A stretch of 64,000 nucleotides of DNA from an uncultured Pelagibacteraceae bacterium (lineage in GTDB: Bacteria; Pseudomonadota; Alphaproteobacteria; Pelagibacterales; Pelagibacteraceae). The stretch covers positions 87,428-151,427 of the forward strand of contig CACJTU010000002.1 of assembly GCA_902596375.1 (NCBI GenBank), read 5' to 3'. The notes beneath the pieces were generated by a model. It was not told the origin of the DNA and ran no database searches. It saw only the letters and a program-made list of their open reading frames with translations. Shown here piece after piece: positions 1-8,984 of the stretch. Within the stretch, counting starts at the first letter, position 1, and each line of letters opens with the position of its first letter. The position numbers and the translations under genes are program-made.

Positions 1-1
1 T

Positions 2-712
2 GTTGTTATTAAAAACTTAAGTAAATTAATTAAAGCTAATGGTTTATCAACTTCAGTAGGTGATGAAGGTGGGTTTGCACCTATGATCAGTAGTAATAAC
101 CAAGCTTTAGATTTAATTGTGAGTGCAATTAAAAAATCAGGATTTATTAATGGAAAAGATGTTTCTATTTGCCTTGATGTGGCTGCTAATGAATTATGCA
201 AAAAGAACAAATACTCTATTCATTCAAAAAATTATATTTCAGTAGATAAATCCATTAAAGAATATCAAAAAATTATTAAAAAATATAAAATTAAGTCTAT
301 TGAGGATCCATTTGCTGAAAATGATTGGTTGGCATGGAATAAATTAATGAGATCAATAAAAAAAGTTCAGATTGTTGGAGATGATTTGTATGTAACAAAT
401 CTTGAAAGATTGAAGAAAGGTTTCTTAAATATTTCTTCAAATTCTATCTTAATAAAGCTTAATCAAATTGGTACTGTTTCAGAAACGTTAGATGTAATTA
501 AATTTGCACAAACCATTGGATATAAAACAATTATATCTCATCGATCTGGTGATAGTGAAGATACGTTTATTGCTGATTTAGCTGTGGGCACTAATTCAAA
601 TCAAATTAAAACAGGATCTTTAGCTAGATCTGAGAGGGTTGCAAAATATAATCAATTAATCCGTATCGAAGAAGAACTTGGAAAAAAAGTGAGGATGAAT
701 AAGATCAATTAA
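2..712 (+). CDS. eno: enolase (phosphopyruvate hydratase), 3' part
   Basis: Partial gene: the frame is open from base 2 and runs about 236 codons to a stop at 710-712, so the N-terminal part of a roughly 430-residue enolase lies outside the window. Enolase interconverts 2-phosphoglycerate and phosphoenolpyruvate in the cytoplasm. Enolase signatures are visible: GDEGGFAP near the left edge, the metal-ligand stretch SIEDPFAENDW, GDDLYVTN, the catalytic-lysine stretch SILIKLNQIGT, and the C-terminal SHRSGDSEDTFIADLAVG with the GSLARSERVAKYN tail. The stop shares a base with the next start codon (TAATG), so enolase is probably co-transcribed with the FtsB-like gene. An internal ATG at 83 is not the real start, because conserved sequence continues upstream of it. 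Confidence 0.97.
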   Translation, partial: VVIKNLSKLIKANGLSTSVGDEGGFAPMISSNNQALDLIVSAIKKSGFINGKDVSICLDVAANELCKKNKYSIHSKNYISVDKSIKEYQKIIKKYKIKSIEDPFAENDWLAWNKLMRSIKKVQIVGDDLYVTNLERLKKGFLNISSNSILIKLNQIGTVSETLDVIKFAQTIGYKTIISHRSGDSEDTFIADLAVGTNSNQIKTGSLARSERVAKYNQLIRIEEELGKKVRMNKIN

Positions 713-1014
713 TGCTTCGATTAATAAAAAGAAATTACTTTTTATTAATATCAGTTTTTCTTATTTTTTATTTTGGTTTTAACTTAGTATCTGGAGAAAG
801 AGGTCTTTTTTCGTATATAGAAAAAAAGGAACTTTTGTCTAACTTGAAAAAAGAAGAATTAAACCTAACTAGTAAAATAGAGGATATGGATCATAAAAAT
901 TCACTTCTAAGTACTAATTTAGATCTCGATTATATTGAGACTTTAATTAGAGAACGATTTTTGTTTGGTAAAAAAAATGAGACTATTTATATAATTAAAA
1001 AAGATGAAAAGTAG
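712..1014 (+). CDS. ftsB: FtsB/DivIC-like septum formation initiator protein
   Basis: A 100-residue protein with a short cytoplasmic N-terminus, one membrane helix at about residues 9-26, and a polar coiled-coil-like region at about 35-70. That is the usual build of FtsB/DivIC division proteins, which join FtsL and FtsQ at the septum. The C-terminal segment ([22 protein letters not shown]) resembles the family's motif where the helix gives way to a short strand. The position directly after enolase is the classical one in Proteobacteria. It overlaps the eno stop by 1 base and the lipA start by 11 bases. Family assignment rests on topology and context more than on conserved residues. Confidence 0.8.
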   Translation: MLRLIKRNYFLLISVFLIFYFGFNLVSGERGLFSYIEKKELLSNLKKEELNLTSKIEDMDHKNSLLSTNLDLDYIETLIRERFLFGKKNETIYIIKKDEK

Positions 1015-1924
1015 ACACCCAGAAAAAGAAAACAAGCCGGTAAATCCAATTAAAAAAAAACCTGAATGGATTAGATCTAAACTTACAAATAGTAAGGAAT
1101 TCTTTTTAACCAAAACTATAGTCAATAATAATAATCTTGTAACTGTTTGTCAGGAAGCAAATTGCCCTAATATAACTGAATGTTGGAGTAAGCGACATGC
1201 AACTTTTATGATTATGGGAGACACTTGCACAAGAGCTTGTGCTTTTTGTGATGTTAAAACTGGTGTACCAGGAAAATTAGATCAACTTGAACCTGTAAAA
1301 ATTGCAGAAGCGGTAAAAAAATTAAATTTAAAACATGTTGTGATTACTTCAGTGGATAGAGATGATTTAGATGATGGTGGATCAGAACATTTTTTTGAAG
1401 TGATTAATCAAACTAGAAAGTCAAACCCAAACACTACTATTGAGGTTCTGACACCTGACTTTTTAAGAAAAGGAGATGCTTATAAAAAAGTTTTAGATGC
1501 TAAACCAGATGTTTTTAATCATAATATTGAAACTGTCCCTAGTCTTTATTTAAAAGTTCGACCTGGATCTAGATATTTTGCATCTTTAGAACTTTTAAAA
1601 AATGCAAAAAAAGTTAATAAAAATATTTTTACTAAATCAGGAATAATGGTTGGCTTAGGGGAGACAAGAGATGAAATTTTACAAGTCATGGATGATTTAA
1701 GGGCTGCAGATGTTGATTTCATAACTATTGGTCAATATTTACAACCATCTACAAAACATTATCCATTAGATAGATATTACACACCAAAAGAATTTAAGGA
1801 TTTAGGTACAATAGCAAAAGCTAAAGGATTTTTGTTAGTGTCTTCATCTCCTTTAACTAGATCTTCATATCATGCAGATGAAGATTTTGCTAAACTTCAA
1901 CAAAACAGATTAAAAAATAATTAA
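1004..1924 (+). CDS. lipA: lipoyl synthase
   Basis: Radical-SAM enzyme that inserts two sulfur atoms into octanoyl groups on the E2 and H-protein lipoyl domains. Length (306 aa) is normal. The auxiliary-cluster cysteines C49, C54 and C60 ([12 protein letters not shown]) and the radical-SAM triad C75, C79 and C82 (CTRACAFC) are present. So is the C-terminal RSSYHAD stretch, whose RSSY is the fourth-ligand motif of the auxiliary cluster. The start overlaps the upstream ftsB-like gene by 11 bases and the stop overlaps the next start (TAATG). In many alphaproteobacteria the pyruvate dehydrogenase genes lie between ftsB and lipA; here they do not. Confidence 0.97.
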   Translation: MKSRHPEKENKPVNPIKKKPEWIRSKLTNSKEFFLTKTIVNNNNLVTVCQEANCPNITECWSKRHATFMIMGDTCTRACAFCDVKTGVPGKLDQLEPVKIAEAVKKLNLKHVVITSVDRDDLDDGGSEHFFEVINQTRKSNPNTTIEVLTPDFLRKGDAYKKVLDAKPDVFNHNIETVPSLYLKVRPGSRYFASLELLKNAKKVNKNIFTKSGIMVGLGETRDEILQVMDDLRAADVDFITIGQYLQPSTKHYPLDRYYTPKEFKDLGTIAKAKGFLLVSSSPLTRSSYHADEDFAKLQQNRLKNN

Positions 1925-2379
1925 TGCCAAAAGCATCAGTTAAGCGATTAATTGATAACAGAAAAGACATACTAATCGAGTTTGTTTTAGATATTGAAAA
2001 ATACCCAGAATTTATTCCTTTCTGTGACAATTCAAAAGTTTATGAGAGAAGTGATAACGGGGAAACCATAAATATAATTGCTGATCTCACGATAGGTAAG
2101 GGTCCGTTTAAAGATACATTTAAAAGTGACGTTAAATTAAATAAAAAAAATGATCATATACATGTTGTTAATTTAGGTGGACCATTAAATCATTTAGAAA
2201 ATAATTGGAAATTTATTGAGATAGGAAATGATACTGATGGTTATAAAACTGAGGTTATGTTTGATATTGATTTTGAAATCGAAAATAAGTTTTTAAATAT
2301 TCTAATGACAAAATCTTTTCAATTTGGTTTGGAAAAGATAGCAGATGCGTTTCAAAAAAGAGCTGAAAGTATTAAATAA
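1924..2379 (+). CDS. Coq10/RatA-like START-domain protein
   Basis: A 151-residue polyketide-cyclase/START-type protein. The N-terminal 'ASVKRLIDNRKDILIEFVLDIEKYPEFIPFCDNSKVYER' and the later 'VNLGGPLNHLENNWKF' pattern match the Coq10/RatA family, which binds ubiquinone or related lipids. E. coli RatA has also been reported as a ribosome-association toxin. The place next to lipA is conserved in alphaproteobacteria. It starts on the last base of the lipA stop and ends 8 bases inside the convergent cinA-C gene. I infer a role in quinone handling from the family; nothing in the sequence proves it. Confidence 0.85.
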   Translation: MPKASVKRLIDNRKDILIEFVLDIEKYPEFIPFCDNSKVYERSDNGETINIIADLTIGKGPFKDTFKSDVKLNKKNDHIHVVNLGGPLNHLENNWKFIEIGNDTDGYKTEVMFDIDFEIENKFLNILMTKSFQFGLEKIADAFQKRAESIK

Positions 2380-2836
2380 TTTTACTGATTATCTTAATTA
2401 CAGTACGAACCGTTGATTTTTGAATCGAATTACGTTTTTTTGATTTAAATTTATTTTCTTTGATAAGTAGAGTTTTACTCTTTTTGACCCCAATATAAAC
2501 AAGACCAACCGGTTTTTCTTTTGATCCACCTCCAGGTCCAGCAACTCCTGTTATCGAGACATTGATTTTACTTTTTGAAATTTTAGATAAATTTTGAACC
2601 ATTGCCTGGCAGCACTCATGGCTTACCGCACCGTATTTTCTAATAATATTTTTATTAACCTTTAATATTTTTATTTTAGCTTGATTAGAGTAAGTGGTCA
2701 GACCCATTTGAAAGTATTTTGATGAATTAGGTAATTTAGTTAGATTATGAGCCAATAATCCACCCGTACAAGATTCAGCTACGGATATAGTTAATTTTTT
2801 TTTAATTAATTTTTTATGAAGTAATTGATTAACCAT
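2372..2836 (-). CDS. pncC: CinA C-terminal-domain protein (NMN amidohydrolase type)
   Basis: A 154-residue stand-alone CinA C-terminal domain. The family deamidates nicotinamide mononucleotide to nicotinate mononucleotide in NAD salvage. The domain signature VAESCTGGLLAHNLT lies at about residues 19-33, followed by the family's substrate-loop region (YSNQAKIKILKV) and SITGVAGPGGGSKEKPVGLVYIGV. There is no MoCF-like N-terminal domain, so this is the short form. The start codon overlaps the pgpA stop by one base, so the order of transcription is ispDF, pgpA, cinA-C. The 3' end overlaps the convergent Coq10-like gene by 8 bases. Confidence 0.9.
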   Translation of the reverse strand: MVNQLLHKKLIKKKLTISVAESCTGGLLAHNLTKLPNSSKYFQMGLTTYSNQAKIKILKVNKNIIRKYGAVSHECCQAMVQNLSKISKSKINVSITGVAGPGGGSKEKPVGLVYIGVKKSKTLLIKENKFKSKKRNSIQKSTVRTVIKIISKII

Positions 2837-3327
2837 TAGAATTTTAAACTTATTAAATATATTAATATCATTGAATATAAACCTGCCATTACATCATCCA
2901 TAATTATTCCAAAATAGTTTTTATGATTTTTGTCAAAATAACTTATTGGAAAAGGTTTTAGGATGTCAAAAAATCTAAAAAAAACAAAAGATAAAATATA
3001 ATAAATTTCAATTGAAATACTTATTTGATTAGATTGATTTAAATATAATAGTAAAATTAAAGGCATGGCTTGCCCCAAAACTTCATCAATTACTATTTGC
3101 TGTGGGTCCTTATTTTTAAATTCAGACTCAGAGTCTTTTACTGCATAAAATGAATAAAAGAACAAAAGTATAAAAAAAATAATTGAAAACTTAAGATCTG
3201 TATAACCTAAAATTTCATAAGCAATATAAATAAAAACAGCTGTTACAGCAGACGTTACAGTGCCAGGAATTTTGGTTAAATACCCATAACCAAAGAAAGT
3301 GGATAACAAAACATTTATTTTTTTCAT
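2836..3327 (-). CDS. pgpA: phosphatidylglycerophosphatase A
   Basis: Membrane enzyme that dephosphorylates phosphatidylglycerol phosphate to phosphatidylglycerol. With the start at 3327 the protein has 163 residues. I chose this ATG because it forms a 4-base ATGA overlap with the ispDF stop; reaching the 3342 codon would need a TTG start and a longer overlap. PgpA features are the N-terminal 'TFFGYGYLTKIPGTVTSAV', the acidic 'QQIVIDEVLGQAMPL' stretch, 'FRFFDILKPFPI' and 'GIIMDDVMAGLYS'. About four hydrophobic segments are visible. It sits between ispDF and cinA-C in a tight leftward operon. Confidence 0.92.
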   Translation of the reverse strand: MKKINVLLSTFFGYGYLTKIPGTVTSAVTAVFIYIAYEILGYTDLKFSIIFFILLFFYSFYAVKDSESEFKNKDPQQIVIDEVLGQAMPLILLLYLNQSNQISISIEIYYILSFVFFRFFDILKPFPISYFDKNHKNYFGIIMDDVMAGLYSMILIYLISLKF

Positions 3328-4424
3328 TGTGTAATTGAGCAAATAACTTCACAAGCTATTGCTTTTTCCTTTCCAATTAATCCAAGTTTTTCTACTGTTT
3401 TACCTTTTAGGTTAATTAATTCTTTTTCAATATTTAATAAACTAGATATAGATTTGATTATTTTATCGCGACACTTTGAAACTTTTGGTTGCTCACATAT
3501 TAAATTTATATCTAAATTATTAATATAAAAGTTATTATGATTTAATATTTTGAGAATAAGCTTAAGCATTTTTGGCGATCTAATATTTTTATATTTTTTT
3601 TGATTATCTGGAAAAAAAGTACCAATATCTTTTTTTCTCATCGCCCCAAGAAGAGAGTCGATTATTGAATGAATAATCACATCCCCATCTGAATGTCCTT
3701 TAAGTCCTGAATGATAAGGAATTTTTACACCACCCAAAAAAAGTTTTTTACCTCTTATTAATCTATGAATATCAAAACCTATACCAAAATAAGTTTTAGT
3801 AGTTTCGATATCTTCTTTAAATGTAATTTTATTATTTAAATTTTCTCCTTTAATAAATTTGACTTTTAAATTGTTTTGAATAAATAATGTTGCTTCATCA
3901 GTGATTTTATTTTTTTGTTTATTTGAAAGAATATATAAATCTTTAAATTTATAAGCTTGTGGGGTTTGAGTTAAAATTAAATTATTTCTATTTAAGTTAA
4001 AAAGTTGTTTTTTTACTTTATATTTAATGGAGTCTTTTGAATTAATATAAGGTATTACTGCTTTATTGTTTTTAAGTGATTTTATTAGATTTTTTAAAAG
4101 TTTGATTGTGAAGTTAGGTCTAGCAGCATCGTGAATTAAAACATTATTAGGTCTAAATCTTTTTATATATTTTAAGGCTAATAAAGAAGAATCAGATCTT
4201 TCTTTACCACCTTTTATAATTGATACATTCTTAGGGAATTTTTCTTTAATATTTTTTTTATTATTTACGACCAATATAATTTTTTTAAACAGCTTTGATT
4301 TCAACGCTTTTTCTAAAGAATGTTTAAAAAGAGCCTTGTTTTTATAAATATTGAATTGCTTTGGTTTATTTGAATTAAATCTTTTGCTTTGTCCTGATGC
4401 TAGTATTATAAAATAATTATTCAT
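3324..4424 (-). CDS. ispDF: bifunctional IspD/IspF (MEP pathway cytidylyltransferase and cyclodiphosphate synthase)
   Basis: Fusion of two non-consecutive steps of isoprenoid precursor synthesis. Residues 1 to about 210 are IspD (nucleotide-binding ASGQSKRF at 9-16, LIHDAARPN at 96-104, TQTPQAYKF). Residues about 213-366 are IspF, with metal ligands D218 and H220 (GFDIHR) and H252 (DVIIHSIIDSLLGA). The fusion is typical of alphaproteobacteria. IspD is lysine-rich and somewhat diverged. The gene starts 24 bases from the divergent ntrY start and ends in a 4-base overlap with pgpA. Confidence 0.96.
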   Translation of the reverse strand: MNNYFIILASGQSKRFNSNKPKQFNIYKNKALFKHSLEKALKSKLFKKIILVVNNKKNIKEKFPKNVSIIKGGKERSDSSLLALKYIKRFRPNNVLIHDAARPNFTIKLLKNLIKSLKNNKAVIPYINSKDSIKYKVKKQLFNLNRNNLILTQTPQAYKFKDLYILSNKQKNKITDEATLFIQNNLKVKFIKGENLNNKITFKEDIETTKTYFGIGFDIHRLIRGKKLFLGGVKIPYHSGLKGHSDGDVIIHSIIDSLLGAMRKKDIGTFFPDNQKKYKNIRSPKMLKLILKILNHNNFYINNLDINLICEQPKVSKCRDKIIKSISSLLNIEKELINLKGKTVEKLGLIGKEKAIACEVICSITQ

Positions 4425-4448
4425 TTATATGGTAGTTTTTATATTCAA

Positions 4449-6236
4449 ATGTACGAATTTATTAAAAAAAATATATATCTAATAATATTATTTATTATCA
4501 CATTATCGATAGGTTTTTTAACCTTTTTAACTTTTATTGATAAAGGATTTATTGAATTATCAGATCAAAATTTACAAATTCTATTAGTTCTAAACATTGT
4601 TCTTTTAATAGCCCTTTTTGTTTTTATTTTTATTGAGATTAAGAGCGCAATTAAAAATGATATCGATAAAGATGGTTTAAAATCCAATAAAAAATATATT
4701 ACATACTTTGGTTTATTTACTTTAATTCCATCGGTATTAATTTCAATATTTTCACTCTTTTTATTTTCTTTTGCTTTAGAAAAGTATTTTGACAAAAAAG
4801 TTACCACAGTTGTTAATAATTCTTATGAGTTAGCTAGAAATTATGTAGAGGAAATTAGAAATAAAATTCAATCTGATATTGTTTTAATAGCTTTTGATAC
4901 CAATAAAAGTAAAAAATTTTTAAATGATAATCAAAATGAATATAAAAGATTTTTAGAAACACAAAAATTAATTAGAAATGTTGATGAAATACACATCATT
5001 GATACTAATAAAAAACTTTTGTTTTCAACTTTGAAAGATAATCAACCATATATACCCCCAGTTGATAGAGCTTTAAATTTAGTATTGGATGATGATCGTC
5101 CTTTAAAAATCATTAATGCACCAGAAAATATTTCTGCAGCAATAATGAGGCTACAAAATTTTGAGGATAGATTTTTATATGTGGTTAAATATTTAGACAA
5201 AGATATTTCTAGATATTTAACAGAGTCTCAAGAAGCTATTAATTTTTACTATACAGTTGAGGAAAAAAGCACTGGAATTAAAATCTCATTTGCCATTATT
5301 TACATTATTGTTGTTAGTGTTTTATTATTTGTTTCTATATCTATCGCGATCAGATTTTCATCAAGATTTTTTAGATCTATAAATAACTTAATCCTCGCTT
5401 CAACATCCATAGGACAAGGAAATTTTAATGCAAAAGTTCCTGAGGTGAAGACTGATAAAGATTTAGAAACTTTAAATAAAAATTTTAACTTGATGATAGA
5501 TAGGCTTAAGAGTCAGCAAGAAAAGCTAATTATAAATGAAAGACATGAGGCTTGGGGAAGTTTAGCCAGGAAACTTGCTCATGAAATTAAAAATCCACTT
5601 ACACCAATTCAATTAACTATAGATAGATTAAAAAATAAATATTCTAAACAATTAAACGAAAATGAAATTGAAAATTTTAAAGATAATTTAAAAGTTATTA
5701 ATAATCAAATAAAACAAATAGAAAAATTGGTTAATGAATTTTCTGACTTTGCAAGAATGCCTAAACCTATTTTTAGAGAGAATAATTTAGTAGATATAAT
5801 TCATGAAAATATAAATTTACTTAAAGAATTAGATAATTCTATTGAAATTACTTTTAAAAAAGATTTTGATAAAATTACCTTAGAGAGTGATAAAGAACAA
5901 TTAAGTAGAGTTTTTTTAAATTTGATAAAAAATTCTATAGAAAGTATTAACCAAAAAGCTCAAAACAACAACAATTTCAGTAAAAAAATTACTATTGAAC
6001 TTATCCAAGATGATAGCCACATTAGATCAACGATTGAGGATAATGGTGTCGGTTTTAATGAATTAAAAGATAATATTAAAAACATACTTAACCCTTATTT
6101 TACAACTAAAAAAAATGGAACCGGTTTAGGATTATCAATAGTTAATAAAATAATTAATGACCACAATGGAAAAATAGAATTTATACCAATCAAAGATGGT
6201 GCAAAAATTAATATAATGTTTTCAAAACAAAAATGA
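4449..6236 (+). CDS. ntrY: NtrY-type membrane sensor histidine kinase
   Basis: A 595-residue kinase. Membrane helices are at about 8-29, 42-62 and 84-109, then an extracytoplasmic region at about 110-277, a fourth helix at 279-301 and a HAMP region at about 300-355. The HisKA motif KLAHEIKNPLTP has the phospho-accepting histidine at H378, and the ATPase domain carries DNGVGF and GTGLGLSIV near the C-terminus. The HAMP runs almost straight into the HisKA helix, so the PAS domain found in the usual roughly 720-770-residue NtrY appears absent. It overlaps ntrX by 4 bases and is clearly its partner. The signal it senses cannot be read from the sequence; NtrYX has been linked to nitrogen and to redox or respiration in other alphaproteobacteria. 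Confidence 0.93.
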   Translation: MYEFIKKNIYLIILFIITLSIGFLTFLTFIDKGFIELSDQNLQILLVLNIVLLIALFVFIFIEIKSAIKNDIDKDGLKSNKKYITYFGLFTLIPSVLISIFSLFLFSFALEKYFDKKVTTVVNNSYELARNYVEEIRNKIQSDIVLIAFDTNKSKKFLNDNQNEYKRFLETQKLIRNVDEIHIIDTNKKLLFSTLKDNQPYIPPVDRALNLVLDDDRPLKIINAPENISAAIMRLQNFEDRFLYVVKYLDKDISRYLTESQEAINFYYTVEEKSTGIKISFAIIYIIVVSVLLFVSISIAIRFSSRFFRSINNLILASTSIGQGNFNAKVPEVKTDKDLETLNKNFNLMIDRLKSQQEKLIINERHEAWGSLARKLAHEIKNPLTPIQLTIDRLKNKYSKQLNENEIENFKDNLKVINNQIKQIEKLVNEFSDFARMPKPIFRENNLVDIIHENINLLKELDNSIEITFKKDFDKITLESDKEQLSRVFLNLIKNSIESINQKAQNNNNFSKKITIELIQDDSHIRSTIEDNGVGFNELKDNIKNILNPYFTTKKNGTGLGLSIVNKIINDHNGKIEFIPIKDGAKINIMFSKQK

Positions 6237-7588
6237 GCGAGGAAATTTTAATAGTAGACGACAACGCTGACATCAGAAATATAATTAATGAATTAATTTT
6301 AGATGCTGGTTACAAAACTCGTTTAGCAGCAAATTACAATCAAGCACTTGCTGAAATAGATAAAAAATTGCCCAACGTTGCAATTCTTGATGTTAAATTA
6401 GATAAGGGAGACAATGATGGTATTGAGCTACTTTCACATATTAAATCTAAAAATAAAGATATACCTGTTATAATTATATCTGGTCATGCAAACATTGAAA
6501 TGGCTATAAAATCTTTGCAGCACGGTGCTTTTGAATTTATAGAGAAACCATTTGATCAAGAAAGATTAATTAATTTTGTCAAAAGAGCAGTTGAAAATTT
6601 TAATTTAAAAAAACAAAATAGAGAATACGAAAGTAAATTATTTTCATCTTATGAATTAATAGGAAACAGTAAAAATATAGTAAATATAATTGATCAAATT
6701 AAAAAAATATCAATAACTGAAAGTAGAGTATTTATAAGTGGGCCCTCAGGTTCAGGAAAAGAATTAATTGCTAGAAAAATTCATAAGGCTTCTACAAGGA
6801 GCAAAAATCCTTTTATTGTCCTAAATGGTGCTTTGCTAGATATCAACAAGTATGAATTAGAATTATTTGGTGAAGAAAAAGAAAATGGGTCTATCTCATA
6901 TGGTGCTTTAGAGAAAGCTAATAAAGGAACACTTTTAATTGATCAAGTTTCAGAAATACCACTGGATATACAGTCAAAAATATTAAGAGTTTTAATTGAT
7001 CAAAAATTTAAAAGAGTAAACGGAAGTAATGATGTAAGTGTGGATGTAAGATTAATTTGCTCATCAAGTAAAGATTTAAAAAAAGAAATAGAAATTGGAA
7101 ATTTCAGAGAAGATTTATTTCATAGAATAAATGTTTTTGAAATAAATATTGAACCATTAAATCAAAGAATTTCAGATATACCTTTGTTAATTAAATATTT
7201 TTCAAAAAAAATATCTGAAAATTATAAAATTAAAGAATTAGATATAGATGAAAACAACAGTTACATACTTAATCATAATTGGCATGGTAATGTGAGAGAG
7301 TTAAGAAATTTGATAGAGAGAATAGCAATATTACAACCTGACACTAAAGATAAAATTTCAAATATTATTAAAGAATCTTTAAAAAATACAAATTTTGACG
7401 ATCAATTGGCTGAAAATAGCCTTTCTGTGCCATTAAAAGAAGCTAGAGAAAAATTTGAAAAAGAGTATTTAACTATTCAACTAAAAAAGTTTAATGGAAA
7501 TATTTCAAAAACAGCAAATTTTGTTGGAATGGAAAGAAGTGCATTACATAGAAAATTAAAAGGTTTAGGCATCAAAGAATTTAATTAG
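6233..7588 (+). CDS. ntrX: NtrX-type response regulator with degenerate AAA+ domain
   Basis: A 451-residue regulator. The receiver domain spans 1-120 (acidic pair D9/D10, phospho-acceptor D53 in VAILDVKL, switch lysine in EKPF). The AAA+ domain has an intact Walker A (GPSGSGKE), and a Fis-like C-terminal helix-turn-helix ends the protein (GNISKTANFVGMERSALHRKLKGLG). The sigma-54 contact loop GAFTGA is missing: after ELFGEEKE the sequence reads NGSISYGALEKA. The Walker B position reads GTLLIDQVSEIP instead of the usual LDE. It therefore probably does not remodel sigma-54 holoenzyme and may act as an ordinary DNA-binding regulator. It overlaps ntrY by 4 bases, and trkA starts on the base after its stop. 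Confidence 0.94.
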   Translation: MSEEILIVDDNADIRNIINELILDAGYKTRLAANYNQALAEIDKKLPNVAILDVKLDKGDNDGIELLSHIKSKNKDIPVIIISGHANIEMAIKSLQHGAFEFIEKPFDQERLINFVKRAVENFNLKKQNREYESKLFSSYELIGNSKNIVNIIDQIKKISITESRVFISGPSGSGKELIARKIHKASTRSKNPFIVLNGALLDINKYELELFGEEKENGSISYGALEKANKGTLLIDQVSEIPLDIQSKILRVLIDQKFKRVNGSNDVSVDVRLICSSSKDLKKEIEIGNFREDLFHRINVFEINIEPLNQRISDIPLLIKYFSKKISENYKIKELDIDENNSYILNHNWHGNVRELRNLIERIAILQPDTKDKISNIIKESLKNTNFDDQLAENSLSVPLKEAREKFEKEYLTIQLKKFNGNISKTANFVGMERSALHRKLKGLGIKEFN

Positions 7589-8980
7589 ATGAATATAATC
7601 ATTTGTGGAGCTGGAAGAGTAGGGTTTACTATAGCTAAACAGCTAAGTGAACAAGGTCATTCTATAACTGTTATCGACCCTTCTAGTGAAGATATTCAAA
7701 AAATTGATGATGCTTTGGACGTTAAAGCTATAGTAGGAAAAGGCACTTATCCTTCAATATTAGAAAAAGCTAACGCAGCTGAGACTGACATGATTATAGC
7801 AGTCACTAGAAACGATGAAATTAATATGCTTATTTGCCAAATAGCTTTTTCGATTTTTAATATTCCAAAAAAAATAGCAAGAATAAGATCTCAAGATTAC
7901 TTAAATCCAAAATTTACCAGAGTTTATAATAAAGAAAATTTACCAATAGATGTTATTATTTCACCCGAGATTGAAATTGCTAAATCAATTCAAAGAAAAC
8001 TCGAGGCTCCTGGAGCACTAGATAGTGTTCCATTTGCTGAAAATAAAATAAGATTATTAGAGATTTTAATTAATGAAAACTGCAAACTAATTAACATCAA
8101 ACTAAACGATTTAACAAAGAAACACCCTAATTTAGATGCAAACATTATTGGAATAATAAGAGATGAAAAATTTTTAATTCCCAAGAAAAATGACGATGTC
8201 AGAAAAAATGATAAAATTTATGTAATAATTAATTCTTCTCAAATGTCAGAAACTTTAGAAGTTTTTGGTCATAATGAAAAAATATCTAAAAATATACTGA
8301 TTGTTGGTGGAGGAAATATAGGTTTTAATCTAGCAAAAAATATAGAAGAAACTTTGGATGCAGCACGAGTTAAAATTATTGAAAAAAATAAAGAAAGAGC
8401 CGAATTTCTTGCTAGTGAATTAAATAACACTATTGTTATCAATGGTGATGCTTTAGATGAAGAGGTTCTAGTAGAGGCTAATTTACAAGAAGCTGAAACA
8501 GTTCTTGCTTTAACAAATGATGATGAAGATAATTTGATGGTAAGCGTTCTTGTTGAAAAATTTGCAAAGGATGAAAAAGATGTGGATGACAAAAGAACAA
8601 TGGCTCTAATTAATAAGCCTAATTATTCTTTATTGCAAAACTCTTTAAAAATTGACGATCTTATTGACCCAAGAATGAATACAGTCTCAAGTATCTTAAA
8701 ACATATCCACAAAGGAACTATAGAAACTGCTTACACAATTATGAATGGTGAATATGAAGTAATTGAAGCTGAAATTATAGAAACATCAGAGCTTATTAAT
8801 AAAGAATTAAAAAATTCAAACTTACCAGATGAGATAAGAATTGGAGCGGTCTTAAGAGAAAATAAAATTATAATACCTCGATCAAATTTTGTTTTTCAAA
8901 AAGAAGATAAAGTTGTTTTTTTAGCAAAGAAAGACTCAATTTCAGTAGTAGAAAATATATTTAGAATTAGTTCTATTTAA
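7589..8980 (+). CDS. trkA: Trk potassium uptake regulatory subunit TrkA
   Basis: A 463-residue cytoplasmic protein of two tandem RCK units, each a Rossmann NAD-binding domain plus a TrkA-C domain. The first nucleotide fold starts IIICGAGRVGFTIAKQLSEQGHSITVIDP at residue 2. The second starts ILIVGGGNIGFNLAKNIEE at about residue 234. TrkA gates the TrkH channel in response to nucleotides. It starts immediately after ntrX and ends 4 bases before trkH, so sensor pair and potassium system appear to be one transcript. The ntrY-ntrX-trkA order is ancestral in alphaproteobacteria. Confidence 0.96.
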   Translation: MNIIICGAGRVGFTIAKQLSEQGHSITVIDPSSEDIQKIDDALDVKAIVGKGTYPSILEKANAAETDMIIAVTRNDEINMLICQIAFSIFNIPKKIARIRSQDYLNPKFTRVYNKENLPIDVIISPEIEIAKSIQRKLEAPGALDSVPFAENKIRLLEILINENCKLINIKLNDLTKKHPNLDANIIGIIRDEKFLIPKKNDDVRKNDKIYVIINSSQMSETLEVFGHNEKISKNILIVGGGNIGFNLAKNIEETLDAARVKIIEKNKERAEFLASELNNTIVINGDALDEEVLVEANLQEAETVLALTNDDEDNLMVSVLVEKFAKDEKDVDDKRTMALINKPNYSLLQNSLKIDDLIDPRMNTVSSILKHIHKGTIETAYTIMNGEYEVIEAEIIETSELINKELKNSNLPDEIRIGAVLRENKIIIPRSNFVFQKEDKVVFLAKKDSISVVENIFRISSI

Positions 8981-8984
8981 TTAA

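Noticed and set aside
1..712. Enolase as a truncated pseudogene starting at the internal ATG at 83
   Set aside because: The frame is open to base 2 and conserved enolase sequence continues upstream; it is cut by the window edge.
6233..7588. NtrX considered a decaying pseudogene
   Set aside because: The frame is intact, receiver and DNA-binding residues are conserved, and the changes are confined to sigma-54-related motifs.
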